From NCBI RefSeq assembly GCF_010093535.1, contig NW_022985175.1, positions 372,001 to 436,000 of the forward strand: a stretch of 64,000 bases of DNA, written 5' to 3'. Origin of the DNA: Lindgomyces ingoldianus (taxonomy: Eukaryota > Ascomycota > Dothideomycetes > Pleosporales > Lindgomycetaceae). Numbering within the stretch: position 1 is the first letter of the stretch; every line of letters starts with the position of its first letter. The position numbers and the translations under genes were made by a program. The notes below the pieces were generated by a model that searched no databases, was not told the origin of the DNA, and was given only the letters and a program-made list of their open reading frames with translations. This document shows, in pieces, positions 33,644 to 44,098 of the stretch.

Positions 33644-34461
33644 ATGATTCGGCACACGCTGATCTCGCGGCTTGACGGCGAGTCCCCTCCCCCAGCACTG
33701 TTCCGCACGGCGTGGACTGACAACGGCCAGGCCTCATTCTGGCGGCCTCGGTGGACGACGAAGAGGTAGACGCGGAATTTAACGAAGCCAAAAGCAAGAT
33801 CAAGCTCGTCCTCCGCCGCTTGAGCCGCAATTCAGAGCCCCAAGCAAGCATAGAGAGCGGCAATTACACGTATCAGTGCGCTCTCCCTTCCCTACTGCGA
33901 CCAAGTCGCGCCCATTGACTCTCCACAGCTACCTGATTAACGACAACCTGTGCTTTATCTGTATATGCGACCGCTCCTATCCTCGCAAGCTTGCCTTTAC
34001 ATACCTCTCGGACATCAGTTCCGAATTCACAACCATCTACACTCCTGCACAATATCTCTCAGCCTCATGTCGACCCTATGGCTTCGTCGAGTTCGATACC
34101 TTTATGCAGCGCACGAAGAAAACGTACCAGGATTCGCGTGCTACCCAGAATCTGGACAAGCTGAACGATGAGCTCAAGGACGTTACCAAGGTCATGACGA
34201 AGAACATTGAGGACCTGCTGTATCGGGGCGATAGCCTAGAGCGGATGGGAGATATCTCGAGCAGACTGAGGGAGGACAGCAGAAAATATAAGAAGGCGGC
34301 CGTGAGGATTAACTGGGAGCTGCTTCTAAAGCAGGTATGTTCAGCGATCCCTGGCTCGCAGGCCTCAAAGGCAAATATCTGACTGACCACGGCTGTAGTA
34401 TGGACCGATTGGAGCTCTTGGATTCATCATCATCGTCTTCATCTGGTGGCGGTTTTTCTGA
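33644..34461 (+). CDS. SEC22: R-SNARE Sec22
   Basis: Sec22 is the vesicle SNARE of ER-Golgi transport in both directions. Exons 33644-33677, 33731-33875, 33929-34334 and 34399-34461 give 215 aa, the usual family length. The longin domain starts MIRHTLISRLDGLILAASVD and continues through SYPRKLAFTYLSDISSEF and RPYGFVEFDTF. The SNARE motif follows (QNLDKLNDELKDVTKVMTKN, then a zero-layer Arg in YRGDSLE). A single C-terminal membrane anchor follows (GALGFIIIVFIWWRFF). Introns 2 and 3 are ordinary GT-AG. Intron 1 (33678-33730) reads GCGAGT...CCAG: joining 33677 to 33731 restores the conserved DGL.LAASVD segment exactly, and no GT donor does so. It is therefore a probable GC-AG intron. Confidence 0.93.
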
Positions 34462-35097
34462 AGAGGCTTCATGCAAGGCATCTTAACCTTATGATTTAAG
34501 ATTATGCGCGGTTCTTCTAGGAGAAGGAGAGGGATACCATAGAAGGCACAATAATACCCACACCTCATCTAAGTTTGGGCCCTTAGGCACGACATTGTTG
34601 CTGAATAAGCGACCTCCACTTGCTTCCCGCCGCGTTGAGATGACTCAGATGGTTTCACGTGCAGCGCTTCCAATTGGCTCAGTCTCCCATGGTCCGCCCA
34701 TCAAATCTCAGAAGCCGGGGACAGCTTAGTAGGCCCGCTGCCACCAAAGCTAATATACAGCATCAGGGGGCCTAATGCGTCAACGTAGACGTATTAGCCC
34801 CCTTCTAGTATCCGCCTTCCCTGTTTTGGTATTTAGGGCGAATACAAACCCAGGGAAGACAAGAATGGTGCTGACGCGGGCTGTGCTTCCTGGTTGTCAG
34901 CATCGTGAATATATATCGTAACGAGAGCTACTTTCCTACCCCGACTTCTGATCTTGAAGACCGAAGGGACTTCACCCCTGCTAGGCGAACCTTGGAAGAT
35001 TTGATGTGTACTTGCTTGGACAGCTTGTTAAGACTTTACTGTGCCTTCGACAGCCTCAGACGTTTGCAAAAGCCCTTACATCCTACAGCCGATTACC
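34462..35097. other. Intergenic with a strong hairpin
   Basis: No gene is seen between SEC22 and the hydrolase. A stem-loop lies at 34766-34802. The pyrimidine-rich stretch before 35098 is probably the hydrolase leader. Confidence 0.5.
34766..34802. repeat. Inverted repeat forming a 15-bp stem with 6-base loop
   Basis: The arms gggggcctaatgcgtc and gacgtattagccccc pair along 15 positions, with one bulged base and one G-T wobble, around the loop aacgta. Confidence 0.8.
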
Positions 35098-35960
35098 ATG
35101 TCGAAGCCAGTCATCGTTGTTATCCCAGGCGCTTGGCATACCCCAGCAGTCTTCGAACCCGTGAAGAGGAAGCTCGAAAGCGACCATAGCTACACAGTTC
35201 TTTCCAGCAAGTTGCCCTCTGTTGGCAGTAACCCTCCTCCCGAGGATCTTTCCAAGGACGTCGAAACATTGCGCAAGCTCGTGACTGAGGCGATTGGGAA
35301 CGGCAATGATGTAGTCGTTGTGCCCCACAGGTGCGCTCCCAGTCCTTGTCCTCCACAGCATGTCGTCTCTTAATATCTTTTGCTGACTCTCGCATAGCTG
35401 GAGTGGGATTGTGGCAGGCAGCGCTCTGACAGGCATGGGAAAGAAGCAACGAGAAGAGAATGGTGAGAAGGGAGGTGTAACGCGGATTGCGTTCATGTGT
35501 AGCTTCATTGCTCCAAAGGGCGTGAGTCTACTGGACGCTATTCAGCATGTGATCCCAGATTGGTGGGAGGTTAAGGTAGATGCACTTCTCATCACCCTCC
35601 CCCTAGTGTCTGATTATCAGATAGGAACCTCACACATTCGCCAAAGACGCTGAAATTTTCTACAACGACCTCCCGGTATCTGAGCAGCAGCACTGGATGT
35701 CCCTTCTCGAATCCCATGCGTTTGCAACCAAGAAGGCCAAAGCAACTGCGAACGCTTGGATGGAGATCCCGAACTCATATCTGATGTGCGAGAATGACAA
35801 TGCGATTCCGATTTTCGCACAAGAGCTGATGGTCAACCAGGCCAAGCGCATGGGTGCCGAGTTCGAAGTAGAGAGGATCAAGTCCAGCCACAGCCCATTC
35901 TTATCTCAGCCGGATAGGGTCGTGGAGTTCATCCGTCGTGCTGCTGGGGAGAAGATTTGA
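35098..35960 (+). CDS. Alpha/beta-hydrolase fold protein
   Basis: Exons 35098-35330, 35398-35575 and 35625-35960 give about 248 aa. The N-terminus KPVIVVIPGAWHTPAVFEPV carries the HxGxW-like oxyanion loop of the AB_hydrolase_6 group. The nucleophile Ser lies in VVPHSWSGIVAG and is split by intron 1. A cap region follows (DWWEVKEPHTFAKDAEIFYN), then DNAIP near the acid position and the catalytic His in SSHSPF. Relatives include methylesterase- and salicylate-esterase-like proteins. The physiological substrate cannot be told from sequence. The third-exon acceptor at 35624 is chosen because it gives EPHTF..DAEIFYNDL in frame. Confidence 0.88.
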
Positions 35961-36440
35961 TTTAGATGACGGAGAGTGAATGGTTCGAGGAGCGGTCCTC
36001 TGGCCGAACCGAGTCTTCAAAGTGTCTCTCGACAGGGAAAATGCGGATTACATGAGCCTTGCCTCTAGATACGTATATAGGAACACCCTCCCATACATCT
36101 AACACAACCACATCCCCTCTACTCTACGATGTCTCTTTACAAACAATTTAGTTCAAGTATTGAACCCTTGTAAAGTAAAGCGGGGTGCAAAGAACACGCG
36201 GGGCAACACCTTTAACTCCGAAACAGAGCTTCGCCCCACTGGCAACCCCGACAGCTTTCGGATCCCCAATAGCCTTCTCCACTCTTCGTACTCCAGTCCC
36301 CTGCGGGACTCAGAGCACCTCTTTGCTTATCATTATTTGAAATCCCAGTCAAATAAATATGCTGATAGCCCTCCCTACATCCTCTCTCTTACAATTACCA
36401 TTAATTCAACCCTCCCGTCATCCCTACTACGCTTCACATC
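35961..36440. other. Intergenic: amidase promoter
   Basis: No coding feature. There is an A/T-rich stretch at 36340-36365 about 80 bp before the amidase ATG. Confidence 0.45.
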
Positions 36441-38257
36441 ATGACCACCGCTCCCACAGCAGACTGGCAAACAGTCGCCGCCTTAAAGCGCGATGCTCTT
36501 TCCAAAAAGATACCAGTGGGGTGGCGCATACCTTCCTCAATTCTGGACCAGGTTTCGGAAACATCAACTTTGAACGTCCTAAATATCCCCCGTGAATGTG
36601 GACTTCTCACAGAGCAAGAGCTAGAACTAACCGAAAACTACGATGCTACAGCTTTGATTGAGTTGATGAGTGGCGGGAAGGTCAAAAGCTACGATGTGAC
36701 ACTTGCATTTTGTAAGAGAGCAGCCATTGCGCAACAGCTAGTGAACTGCTGTACCGAGATTATGTTTGAGGAGGCACTTGTTCGAGCGAAACAGTGTGAT
36801 GATTATCTTGCGAATGAAGGGAGGCCAATGGGTCCTATGCACGGTCTACCGATTAGTTTGAAAGTATGTGAGCGAATTCTCTTAGTGCCATGCATGGATT
36901 CTACAGAGATGCGGCTTTCTAACCGAGGGAATACCATAGGATTCATTCAATGTAAAGGGCATCCACACCACGATAGGTTATGTGTCCTTCATCTCACACC
37001 CACCCGCAACATCCAATTCCGTCCTCGTTGACATCCTCTTTCGTCATGGCGCTGTCTTCTATGTGAAAACCAACCTACCGCAGTCCATGATGACGGCTGA
37101 CTCGCACAACAACATCTTTGGAAGGACCCTTAACCCCAACAAGCTCTGTCTCACAGCTGGCGGAAGCACGGGTGGCGAAGGGGCGCTGATCAAAATGCGG
37201 GGATCAGTGTTGGGATTGACAACTGATGTCGCAGGTTCAAACCGGATTCCCGCACTGTGCAATGGAATTAGTAGTTTCAAGCCTACAGCAGGCAGAATTC
37301 CGTTCGGAAGGAAGGTACCTCCCGGTAGGGTGGGCAGTCCCGGGAGTATACTGCCGGTTATCGGGCCGGAAGGGCATAGTGTCAGGGACTATGAGCTCTT
37401 CATGAAGACAACAATCGATAGTGAGCCCTGGGATTTCGACGAGAATACTTTAAACGTGCCATGGCGGCGCGTTGAGCCCTTCAAACGACCATTGAGGTTT
37501 GGTTTAATTAAGGGACACCCGAAGAGGCCACTTCATCCGACTATTGCTAGGACATTGCACAGTGCCGCGACGCTGTTGAAGAATGCGGGACATTCTATGT
37601 TCCTGATGGATGAGAAAATTCCAGATCTGTGGGATAATGCCTTGTTGACATGGAAGTACTTCCTGTTGGACCCGAAGAGGACCCCTGTTCAGTATGTCAA
37701 TGCATCGGGAGAACCCTGGGTGCCTTCGATCAAGACAACTGCGTTTCCGGAGTTGGTCGGGTGGCAGGCATCGCTGGATGATCTGTGGGATATGAATGTG
37801 GCACGCGCGAAGGTGTTGAAGGCGTACCATGACTTGGTTGTGGAGAACAAGCTCGATGCTATTCTGATGCCGGGGTATCAGGCAACGGCGGTCCCACATG
37901 ATACATTCGGTGTTCCTATCTACACGATGTTGCAGAATCTGCTTAATGTGAGGGAGGGACATTGCTGAGAAGACCTTAACTGACGTGCTCAACAGTACCC
38001 TTCCGGAATCTTGCCACACCTACAAGCGAACAAGCAGTTAGATAGACCGTTTATTGATAAGAACGCCGTGTACGAGCCGCCCTGTACGTCCTTTCTAAGT
38101 ACCACATGCTTGACTCTTAGCTAACATGTTTCAAGATGACCCGGAGATATTAGAAGGGGCACCTGGGGCAATTCAAGTGATGGGGAAGCCGATGAAGGAT
38201 GAAGAATTGGTGGAGATTATGAAGGAAGTTGAAGACATCCTGCGAAAGGCCTCTTAA
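36441..38257 (+). CDS. Amidase-signature family amidohydrolase (acetamidase-like)
   Basis: Exons 36441-36863, 36940-37947, 37996-38083 and 38136-38257 give about 546 aa, typical of fungal amidases. The Ser-cisSer-Lys triad is visible: Lys in HGLPISLKDSF (the codon precedes intron 1), cis-Ser in AGGSTGGEGALI, and the nucleophile Ser in TDVAGSNRIPAL. The C-terminal part has NYPSGILPHLQANKQLDRPF and ends with GAPGAIQVMGKPMKDEELVE. Such enzymes hydrolyse small amides to acid and ammonia and often serve in nitrogen scavenging. It is in tandem with the hydrolase upstream and convergent with the MMtag gene. The usual GGSIR is GSNR here, with the nucleophile retained. Confidence 0.92.
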
Positions 38258-38467
38258 GCAACATTAGATGAACCCAATCAATAGTGTGTCATAGACGAGA
38301 AGGAAATAGTGGTATACCTTTCCATTCACGGACCAAATTCCTCGACGTTGTTTCACTACACATTTTGCACTAAGTAGTTAATCCCGCAATTAGATGATCC
38401 TTGAGCAAAGAAGGAAGCCTAGGGATACAATCAATGGCAGAGAGGGGCTGACGGCCTCTGGTTTGCG

Positions 38468-39379
38468 TCAATACCGTCTTTTACGATACTCATTGTCGGG
38501 AGACCTGCTCCGCCGTCGTTGGAGCTGCTCTTTCGACTGTGGTCGCTCATCGTCAGCGTACCGTCTGGGATGGCGATCTTCGTCTCTTTGCCGGCGGTCG
38601 CGGCTTCTTGAGCGGTACCCATGTCTGTCATGGTCTCGATGCCTCCGCTTCTCTCTGGATCTTGAGCGGTCTCTCCGCCTGTCATAGCGTTCTCTTGACC
38701 TGCTTCTAGATGGCCTCCGCTTTTTGTGGCCTCTGTTTCGGTCGCTGTGTCGGTCTCTGCGGTCGCGGCTTCGTTCACGCTTGCTTCGATCTGGATCACG
38801 CCATGCTTGACCTTCTAAAACATCGCCTTCTCCCCCAGGGACTGCACCAGCCCTGCCGCTGTATCCATTATAGCCGACGCCTTTCGCGCGCTCCTCAGGC
38901 CCGTCTTCGGCAGCAATCTCAGCCATAGCGCGTTCGACATCGGCATCGCTTGCCTTCTTCCCCAACGGCGTCAGATTCGCGTCAGGTACTCCGCGTGTTG
39001 GAACCGGAAGGCCCATGGCTGCCAACATGGCATCTTCTTCAGCCTCTTTTATGCGGCGTTTCTCTTGTGCGAGCTTTTCGGCAGCGGACTGCGGGTCTGG
39101 GTCGTCACCTCTCGCATACCAGTTAAGATCACGACCGTTTTGCCAGCGGCCGACAGCTGTGGATATTATAAGCAGCCGTGGGAGAGAGATCGGGGGGTGA
39201 CATACGGGCCATCAAAGAGTGGCCGAGATAGTTCTCGCGCTGGGCATCCGTCTTGACGTCTTCCCATTTGAATTCGGCGCGGCCTCCGCTGCGACACAAA
39301 ATTAGCGCTCTAGTGTTTCGAACCAGAGGGGCCCTACGTACCGGCTGCCTTCTTTGCGGACAGTCTGTACAAGATCCAT
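38468..39379 (-). CDS. MMtag-domain protein with RS-rich tail
   Basis: Exons 39379-39342, 39288-39206 and 39156-38468 give about 269 aa. The N-terminus has the MMtag block [20 protein letters not shown], then [24 protein letters not shown] interrupted by intron 2. The middle has [15 protein letters not shown]. The C-terminal half is rich in Arg, Ser, Asp and Lys with SRSRSRE-type dipeptides, as in spliceosome-associated proteins. Human relatives are called multiple myeloma tumour-associated protein 2; the molecular role is not established, but nuclear RNA processing is likely. It diverges from MED6 with only 160 bp between start codons. Confidence 0.88.
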
Positions 39380-39539
39380 GGTTGTGGTTGCTGCGGTGTG
39401 AAACGAAGGATGGTTGTGATGCGGAAGGTGCAGGGTAATCGCCGAGGCTTGGCGGCAGGAGCTCCCCGCGTCGGTTGAGCCTCAGCCCAATTCGCGACCT
39501 CTACCTCCCCTTAGCTTCGGAGGGCTGGACATTATAGCT
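39380..39539. promoter_or_regulatory. Compact divergent promoter of the MMtag gene and MED6
   Basis: Only 160 bp separates two divergent start codons, so both promoters and leaders must overlap here. Confidence 0.55.
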
Positions 39540-40550
39540 ATGGCCTCACAACCACCTCCGCTCGATGAGCAGGAGTGGAGCAGCCCGGCCTCGTTTCTCG
39601 AGCTTCCGGGCGGGAACCTCAATTCGGAATCGATACTCTGGTACTTCATGAACTCCATCTTCTACGAGGCAGGCGCGAACAATACGGCTGTGGTGCAGAC
39701 TGCCCACCAGTCCCAGAACCAGCGCATTCTCAGCAGCCGCAAAGCTTTCGAGGATGAGCTGAAGAACATGCAGGGCACCGCGTTCCTCGTTGCCGCCGAA
39801 CCCCAGGCGCCGGGACAGCCGTGGGTTATTCAGAGGCAGCACCGGGAGAAGGTCAACGAGAACGGCACCTCGAGGATGCATGTGAAGGTGACGGCCACCT
39901 ACTATACGGTTGGCGACAAGATCCTCATGTCGCCGAACATGCTAGATATCCTGCAAGCGAGAATGCTCTCTATCACCACCAACATCCAAGAATTCTTTGA
40001 CTTGGGGAGAGCTATGTCGCACTTCGCACCTGCAACCGGCCACACGTACCTGCCGGCTTCCTACGAGACCACCAAGGCGGCCGTTACGGGTTCGGCGAGC
40101 CGAGCTGGAAGTCCTGGCGCTGAGTCTGTTGCCGACGGCTCCCAGATGGCGGTTGCGCAGCCTGCCGAGACCTCCATGACCGAATACAACGACGACTTTT
40201 TCATGCGCTCATTGAACATGGTCAACAGGTACGGCCACGAGTTCATGGACGAGAACCCTCTCCAGGGCGAGCCCGGCGCCTTTGTCTTCACTAGCACTAA
40301 GGAACAGGTCGACGCAAGGAACAAGGCTCAAGCTGCTGCCCAGGCCACGGGCGCTACGTTGGCACTCCCAACCAAGCCGGCGGAGGGTGAGAGCGCAGTA
40401 AGCACGGCCGCTCCAACACCAAAGCCTCTTGCCGCAGAGCCACCGCCTAGGAAAGGGAGCATTGCAAAAGTGCCAAGGCTACCTGGGGAGAAGAGGAGGA
40501 AGAGCAGAGGCTTAACAAGCCCAACGAGTCCAACAGGATCACCGCTATAG
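39540..40550 (+). CDS. MED6: Mediator of RNA polymerase II transcription subunit 6
   Basis: Med6 is a conserved Mediator head subunit. It is intronless, about 336 aa. The conserved Med6 fold occupies roughly residues 10-175: EWSSPASFLE, ESILWYFMNSIFYEAGANN, QGTAFLVAAEPQAPGQPWVI, then VTATYYTVGDKILMSPNMLD and ILQARMLSI. The remaining half is low-complexity, Ala/Pro/Thr-rich, as in other filamentous fungi, ending with KKRRKSRGL-like basic residues and TSPTSPTGSPL. Confidence 0.93.
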   Translation: MASQPPPLDEQEWSSPASFLELPGGNLNSESILWYFMNSIFYEAGANNTAVVQTAHQSQNQRILSSRKAFEDELKNMQGTAFLVAAEPQAPGQPWVIQRQHREKVNENGTSRMHVKVTATYYTVGDKILMSPNMLDILQARMLSITTNIQEFFDLGRAMSHFAPATGHTYLPASYETTKAAVTGSASRAGSPGAESVADGSQMAVAQPAETSMTEYNDDFFMRSLNMVNRYGHEFMDENPLQGEPGAFVFTSTKEQVDARNKAQAAAQATGATLALPTKPAEGESAVSTAAPTPKPLAAEPPPRKGSIAKVPRLPGEKRRKSRGLTSPTSPTGSPL

Positions 40551-42175
40551 CCTAAAGGGCTTGTATTGTCTTTGTAATGTAATGATACCCGACAGCAGGT
40601 TTTGGCGTTTGGGATAGGAAAACTGTGGGAGCTGCGAGGCATTCGTGTACCTAGATAGAGTAAGGGACATTAGGGAAACATCGAAACCTCTCTGGTAGCA
40701 TACAGATACTCATTGCGCTATGACCCCCGTTCCATATAAGAATTGCCTATACGTTTGAGGCAGTCATGCGACTACGTACGCTGCTCTTCTTGCTTCATCC
40801 CAAAATCTAAACCAGCCCTATACTCCCACATTCCAACCTCCATGACCCGTCAAAGCCCTCAACGCTAAGGCGAAACCCCTTCGTCCTCGATCCTCTTCAT
40901 CTCCTCACCACGCCCACTCGGCACATATATAAGCCCATTCGGCACATCTCCAACATCTCCAGCATGCTTCCCATCTCTCCTCGTACGCCGGCTCGTGCCT
41001 GTCATAGATCTTACACAACTCCAGCACTGAGATCTTTTAGACTTCTACTTGTTTGTGGGAGGCGTCTGTATAGATACGTCCGTGTTCGTCACAACAGCCA
41101 GCGCGTATCTCTTATGTCGAGGGTTGATTTGTGGAGCGCAATGATCCTGTAGAAGAGAGCGCCAAGGTTGTCGGCAATTCCATACTTGCTGACGGGAGAT
41201 TGAGTGAACGGGTCTGGTAGTAAGGCGGTGATGTAGTGAACTCCTTCCTGCGTAGCCGCGATGTCGTCCATGTTATAGATGTGCCGGCTCCAATACTCAA
41301 TGCTGTTGAAAGCGCCGCTAGTGCGAGGGATGAGACAAGGCAGGTCCATGAACACATCTATCTTCGGTCAGTCATTTAGTGCAATTAGATCACTTCACTC
41401 CTCCCCCTGATAACCGGAGTCTCCACAATAACATTCGCGTAGAAACCGTCTCCGCTTCAGCCTCCATGGTAGCATTCGTAACCCCCGGCTCTTTCATAAA
41501 ATTCATGTCCCGTTGATGATTCTATGGACACTGTGAGTAATATCGTATTTTTGACTTCGACTTCCCGATCCATTCGGCGTGGTGAAGCCGCAACGGAAGC
41601 CCTTGCCCATCGAGAAGCACGAGCTAGTTCCAGCCATGACGGCCAGTAAGCTTTGTTTGATGTCCAGGCGTGGGAGCCAAGATGCAGGTACAAAGGTGAA
41701 GCATGGTGGGCAGTTGGAAAAGTTCGTCACCACATCACGTAATAAATGCAAAGTGAGCAAAAGTTTGAGTGGGTAAATCCAGGTTCAGGTCAACCTACCT
41801 GAAACCATGGATACGAGTCTTGACTAACTAATCATCCCTCCAGTTGAATCGAAATTGAAGAAACCCTTCCAAAGTCCTGTCCATCAGTACAGTTTGCAAT
41901 GCATCCCATTGGCCTCAGAAGACAAAAAGGGTTTCTTTCCCAGAACCACCCATGCAACCTGAGAATTCCCCAATGCTCCCAATTCGCAAGTAACAAAGGA
42001 AAACGAGCCAGCGACAGGAAATTCAGGTTTGAGTAGCAGACGGGAAAAAGGGAAATGTGGTATCTCTAAAGCTACAGACTGGTAGAAGAAACCTGAAAAA
42101 AGGTCGAAGGCTGAAAAGTGTTAAAGGGTTTTGATCTGTCCAAAAGAAAAAAAAAAGGGATGAAAAGTGTCAAGA
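40551..42175. other. Intergenic with a possible unknown gene relic
   Basis: Apart from the candidate relic at 41089-41760 nothing coding is recognised. The stretch 41790-42175 probably includes the kinase 3' UTR. Confidence 0.45.
41089..41760 (-). pseudogene. Possible relic or unresolved gene of unknown family
   Basis: Coding-like peptide segments occur in order on the minus strand but in different frames. They are WLPRLDIKQSLLAVMAGTSS and KGFRCGFTTPNGSGSRSQKY (about 41650-41540), FYANVIVETPVIRGRSE (about 41440-41395) and a longer block with NMDDIAATQEGVHYITALLP and SKYGIADNLGALFYRII (about 41270-41120). I could not join them with convincing splice sites and do not recognise the family. It may be a decayed gene or one whose introns I failed to place. 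Confidence 0.35.
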
Positions 42176-44098
42176 CTACAAGTGGAGGTCATTCCAACCT
42201 CCAACCCACTCCAGGTCGCCAATATCATCGTCCAAGAGGTTTGGATGCTGGCGCCAATCCTTACTCACACTCCAGTTGCCCTTTCGTTCCAAGACGCCAT
42301 TGTCGAGATGACTGGGGCCCCAATGAATTTGACGTCTCCAGCTACCAGTCCGGCTTCGCTTCCTGGCGGAGGTCGGCGTAGGTTGAACTTGCTTTGGTGG
42401 TTGTTTTACAGCCTTTTGGGGTGTTTGCTGCTGACCGCGCCGGCGGTCACCAAGAGCGGCCCATTTGTCTACAGTGGAACGCTTTGAAGGAGGCGAGTAG
42501 CGAGGCACGGTAGGTGTGTGCTCCTCGAAGATGAAACCGGTATATTCGCTAACACGCTCATCCACACGACGGTTGGTTTTGGGGGAACGGCTCCTGCTGT
42601 TGTTGACGATGGCAGGGTTCTTCATCTCGGAAAGACCGCCACGCGGAGTGGAAACACCTGACCCGGACTCGGCTTTGTCCCACTGCTTCTCCTTCTTGAG
42701 GCCACCGAAAGGAGTATAGCTATTCTCGATCTCAGCAATGGTATGTGCTTCTTCTTCTTCTTCGTCCCAAAGATCGCTCCAGCTCTTGGAGATAACATCG
42801 CGCTTCTTGCCAAACACTGATGCCAGGCTGTTGAAAGGTCTGGCGGCATTGGCAGGAAGAGAGCCAGAGATTGGTACGGGCCTAGACCGGGCAATTGTGA
42901 TCGGGGCGGGTTGGGCGACACCAGTAGATTTGAACGAAAGCCCCAAACCAGAGTCGACGAATGAGACGGTCGAAGCATTGTCTGGTTTGATGTCGAACCA
43001 CTCGTGGCTTGACCGTTCAGAACCAGGGAAGAGGTCCTCTGAATACACTTCGGTGTCTGGAATTGCCGACAATTGACGGATAGGTTGAGGTGGGGACATG
43101 GCGAGAGCCTTGGCCCATGGGAACGACCCACCCTGATCCAGCTGAGGCGTGGAAACCGAAGGAGTACGAAGGGGCTCGCGGTTCGCACTGGCAACAACGG
43201 GCTCCCGCTCTTCGGTGCAAAACTCATCAAGACTTTCGTCGTCTGTGGTGAAGCTAAGGACGCGGTAGAGAGCCTCTTTGACAAAAGACAGGTCGCGCTT
43301 CTCGGGGTCGATGGCCAAACAATGAACCAAGACCTCGAAAGTATCTTGGGACATATTCGGGAACACATCGAAGAGTGTTTGTCTGTCAAGGGCAAAGTCC
43401 GCGTAAAGAGGATCCGAGGCCGCCGGAATAGCGAACGGATTGCGAGAGAAAAGAACATTCAACAAACAGATGCCAATAGACCAGATGTCCGCTTTGGCAG
43501 TGGAGTAGCCAGCGTTTGATGGGTCATATTGCTCGGGAGCCATATATCGATCGCTGCCCACAGCCACCTCGTAGGACCAGGGACTTGTAGTTGCGAGCCC
43601 AAAGTCACCAAGCTTCACGGAGCCGGATTGGGAGAGAAAGATGTTCTCCGGCTTAATGTCTCGGTGATAGATGCCATTCGAGTGCATATACTCGACAGCA
43701 TCTACCAATTCAAGCATAAAGTCGCGGACGTGCTCGGTCTCCTTTGGGCCTTTACCTAGACGAATAGCCTCATATAGATCGCCGTTCGAGCAGAACTCCA
43801 GAACAAGATAGGTGTGATTCTGTGTTTCAAACGATTGGAGGAGGTTCACGACGTTGGGGTGCAAGCCCATGCGAAGGTGGATGGCAAGCTCTTCTGAGTG
43901 TTCGTCTACTGCGAAGAGAGAAGGGCAGGTGTTGGCAGCTGACGTCTTGGTGAGGCATTTGATTGCAACGTGTTCGCCGGTTACGAGGTCCTTGGCCTGG
44001 AACACCATACCGAAGGACCCATGGTTGAGAGGAGAGATTGTTTCATATCGTCCATTAAGCACAACACCCTCCTTGAGCTGGTTGCGCATACAATCCAT
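42176..44098 (-). CDS. Serine/threonine protein kinase, Ran1/Ksp1-like
   Basis: Intronless frame of 640 aa. The kinase domain spans roughly residues 18-290: glycine loop LNHGSFGMVF, ATP Lys in HVAIKCL, catalytic loop YHRDIKPENIFL, DFG in KLGDFGLAT, and PEQ in YMAPEQY. The long disordered C-terminal half holds Ser/Pro clusters, an acidic run coded by a CTT repeat (DEEEEEA) and a conserved-looking end (GSWRRQIHWGPSHLD, then KDWRQHPNLLDDDIGDLEW). The arrangement matches fungal Ran1/Ksp1/Sks1 kinases that act in nutrient signalling and meiosis control. The upstream gene-free stretch is over 3 kb, so a long leader is possible. Confidence 0.9.
   Translation of the reverse strand: MDCMRNQLKEGVVLNGRYETISPLNHGSFGMVFQAKDLVTGEHVAIKCLTKTSAANTCPSLFAVDEHSEELAIHLRMGLHPNVVNLLQSFETQNHTYLVLEFCSNGDLYEAIRLGKGPKETEHVRDFMLELVDAVEYMHSNGIYHRDIKPENIFLSQSGSVKLGDFGLATTSPWSYEVAVGSDRYMAPEQYDPSNAGYSTAKADIWSIGICLLNVLFSRNPFAIPAASDPLYADFALDRQTLFDVFPNMSQDTFEVLVHCLAIDPEKRDLSFVKEALYRVLSFTTDDESLDEFCTEEREPVVASANREPLRTPSVSTPQLDQGGSFPWAKALAMSPPQPIRQLSAIPDTEVYSEDLFPGSERSSHEWFDIKPDNASTVSFVDSGLGLSFKSTGVAQPAPITIARSRPVPISGSLPANAARPFNSLASVFGKKRDVISKSWSDLWDEEEEEAHTIAEIENSYTPFGGLKKEKQWDKAESGSGVSTPRGGLSEMKNPAIVNNSRSRSPKTNRRVDERVSEYTGFIFEEHTPTVPRYSPPSKRSTVDKWAALGDRRRGQQQTPQKAVKQPPKQVQPTPTSARKRSRTGSWRRQIHWGPSHLDNGVLERKGNWSVSKDWRQHPNLLDDDIGDLEWVGGWNDLHL

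Noticed and set aside
35098..38257. Hydrolase and amidase as the start of a catabolic or secondary-metabolite cluster
   Set aside because: Flanked on both sides by housekeeping genes with no regulator, transporter or backbone enzyme adjacent.
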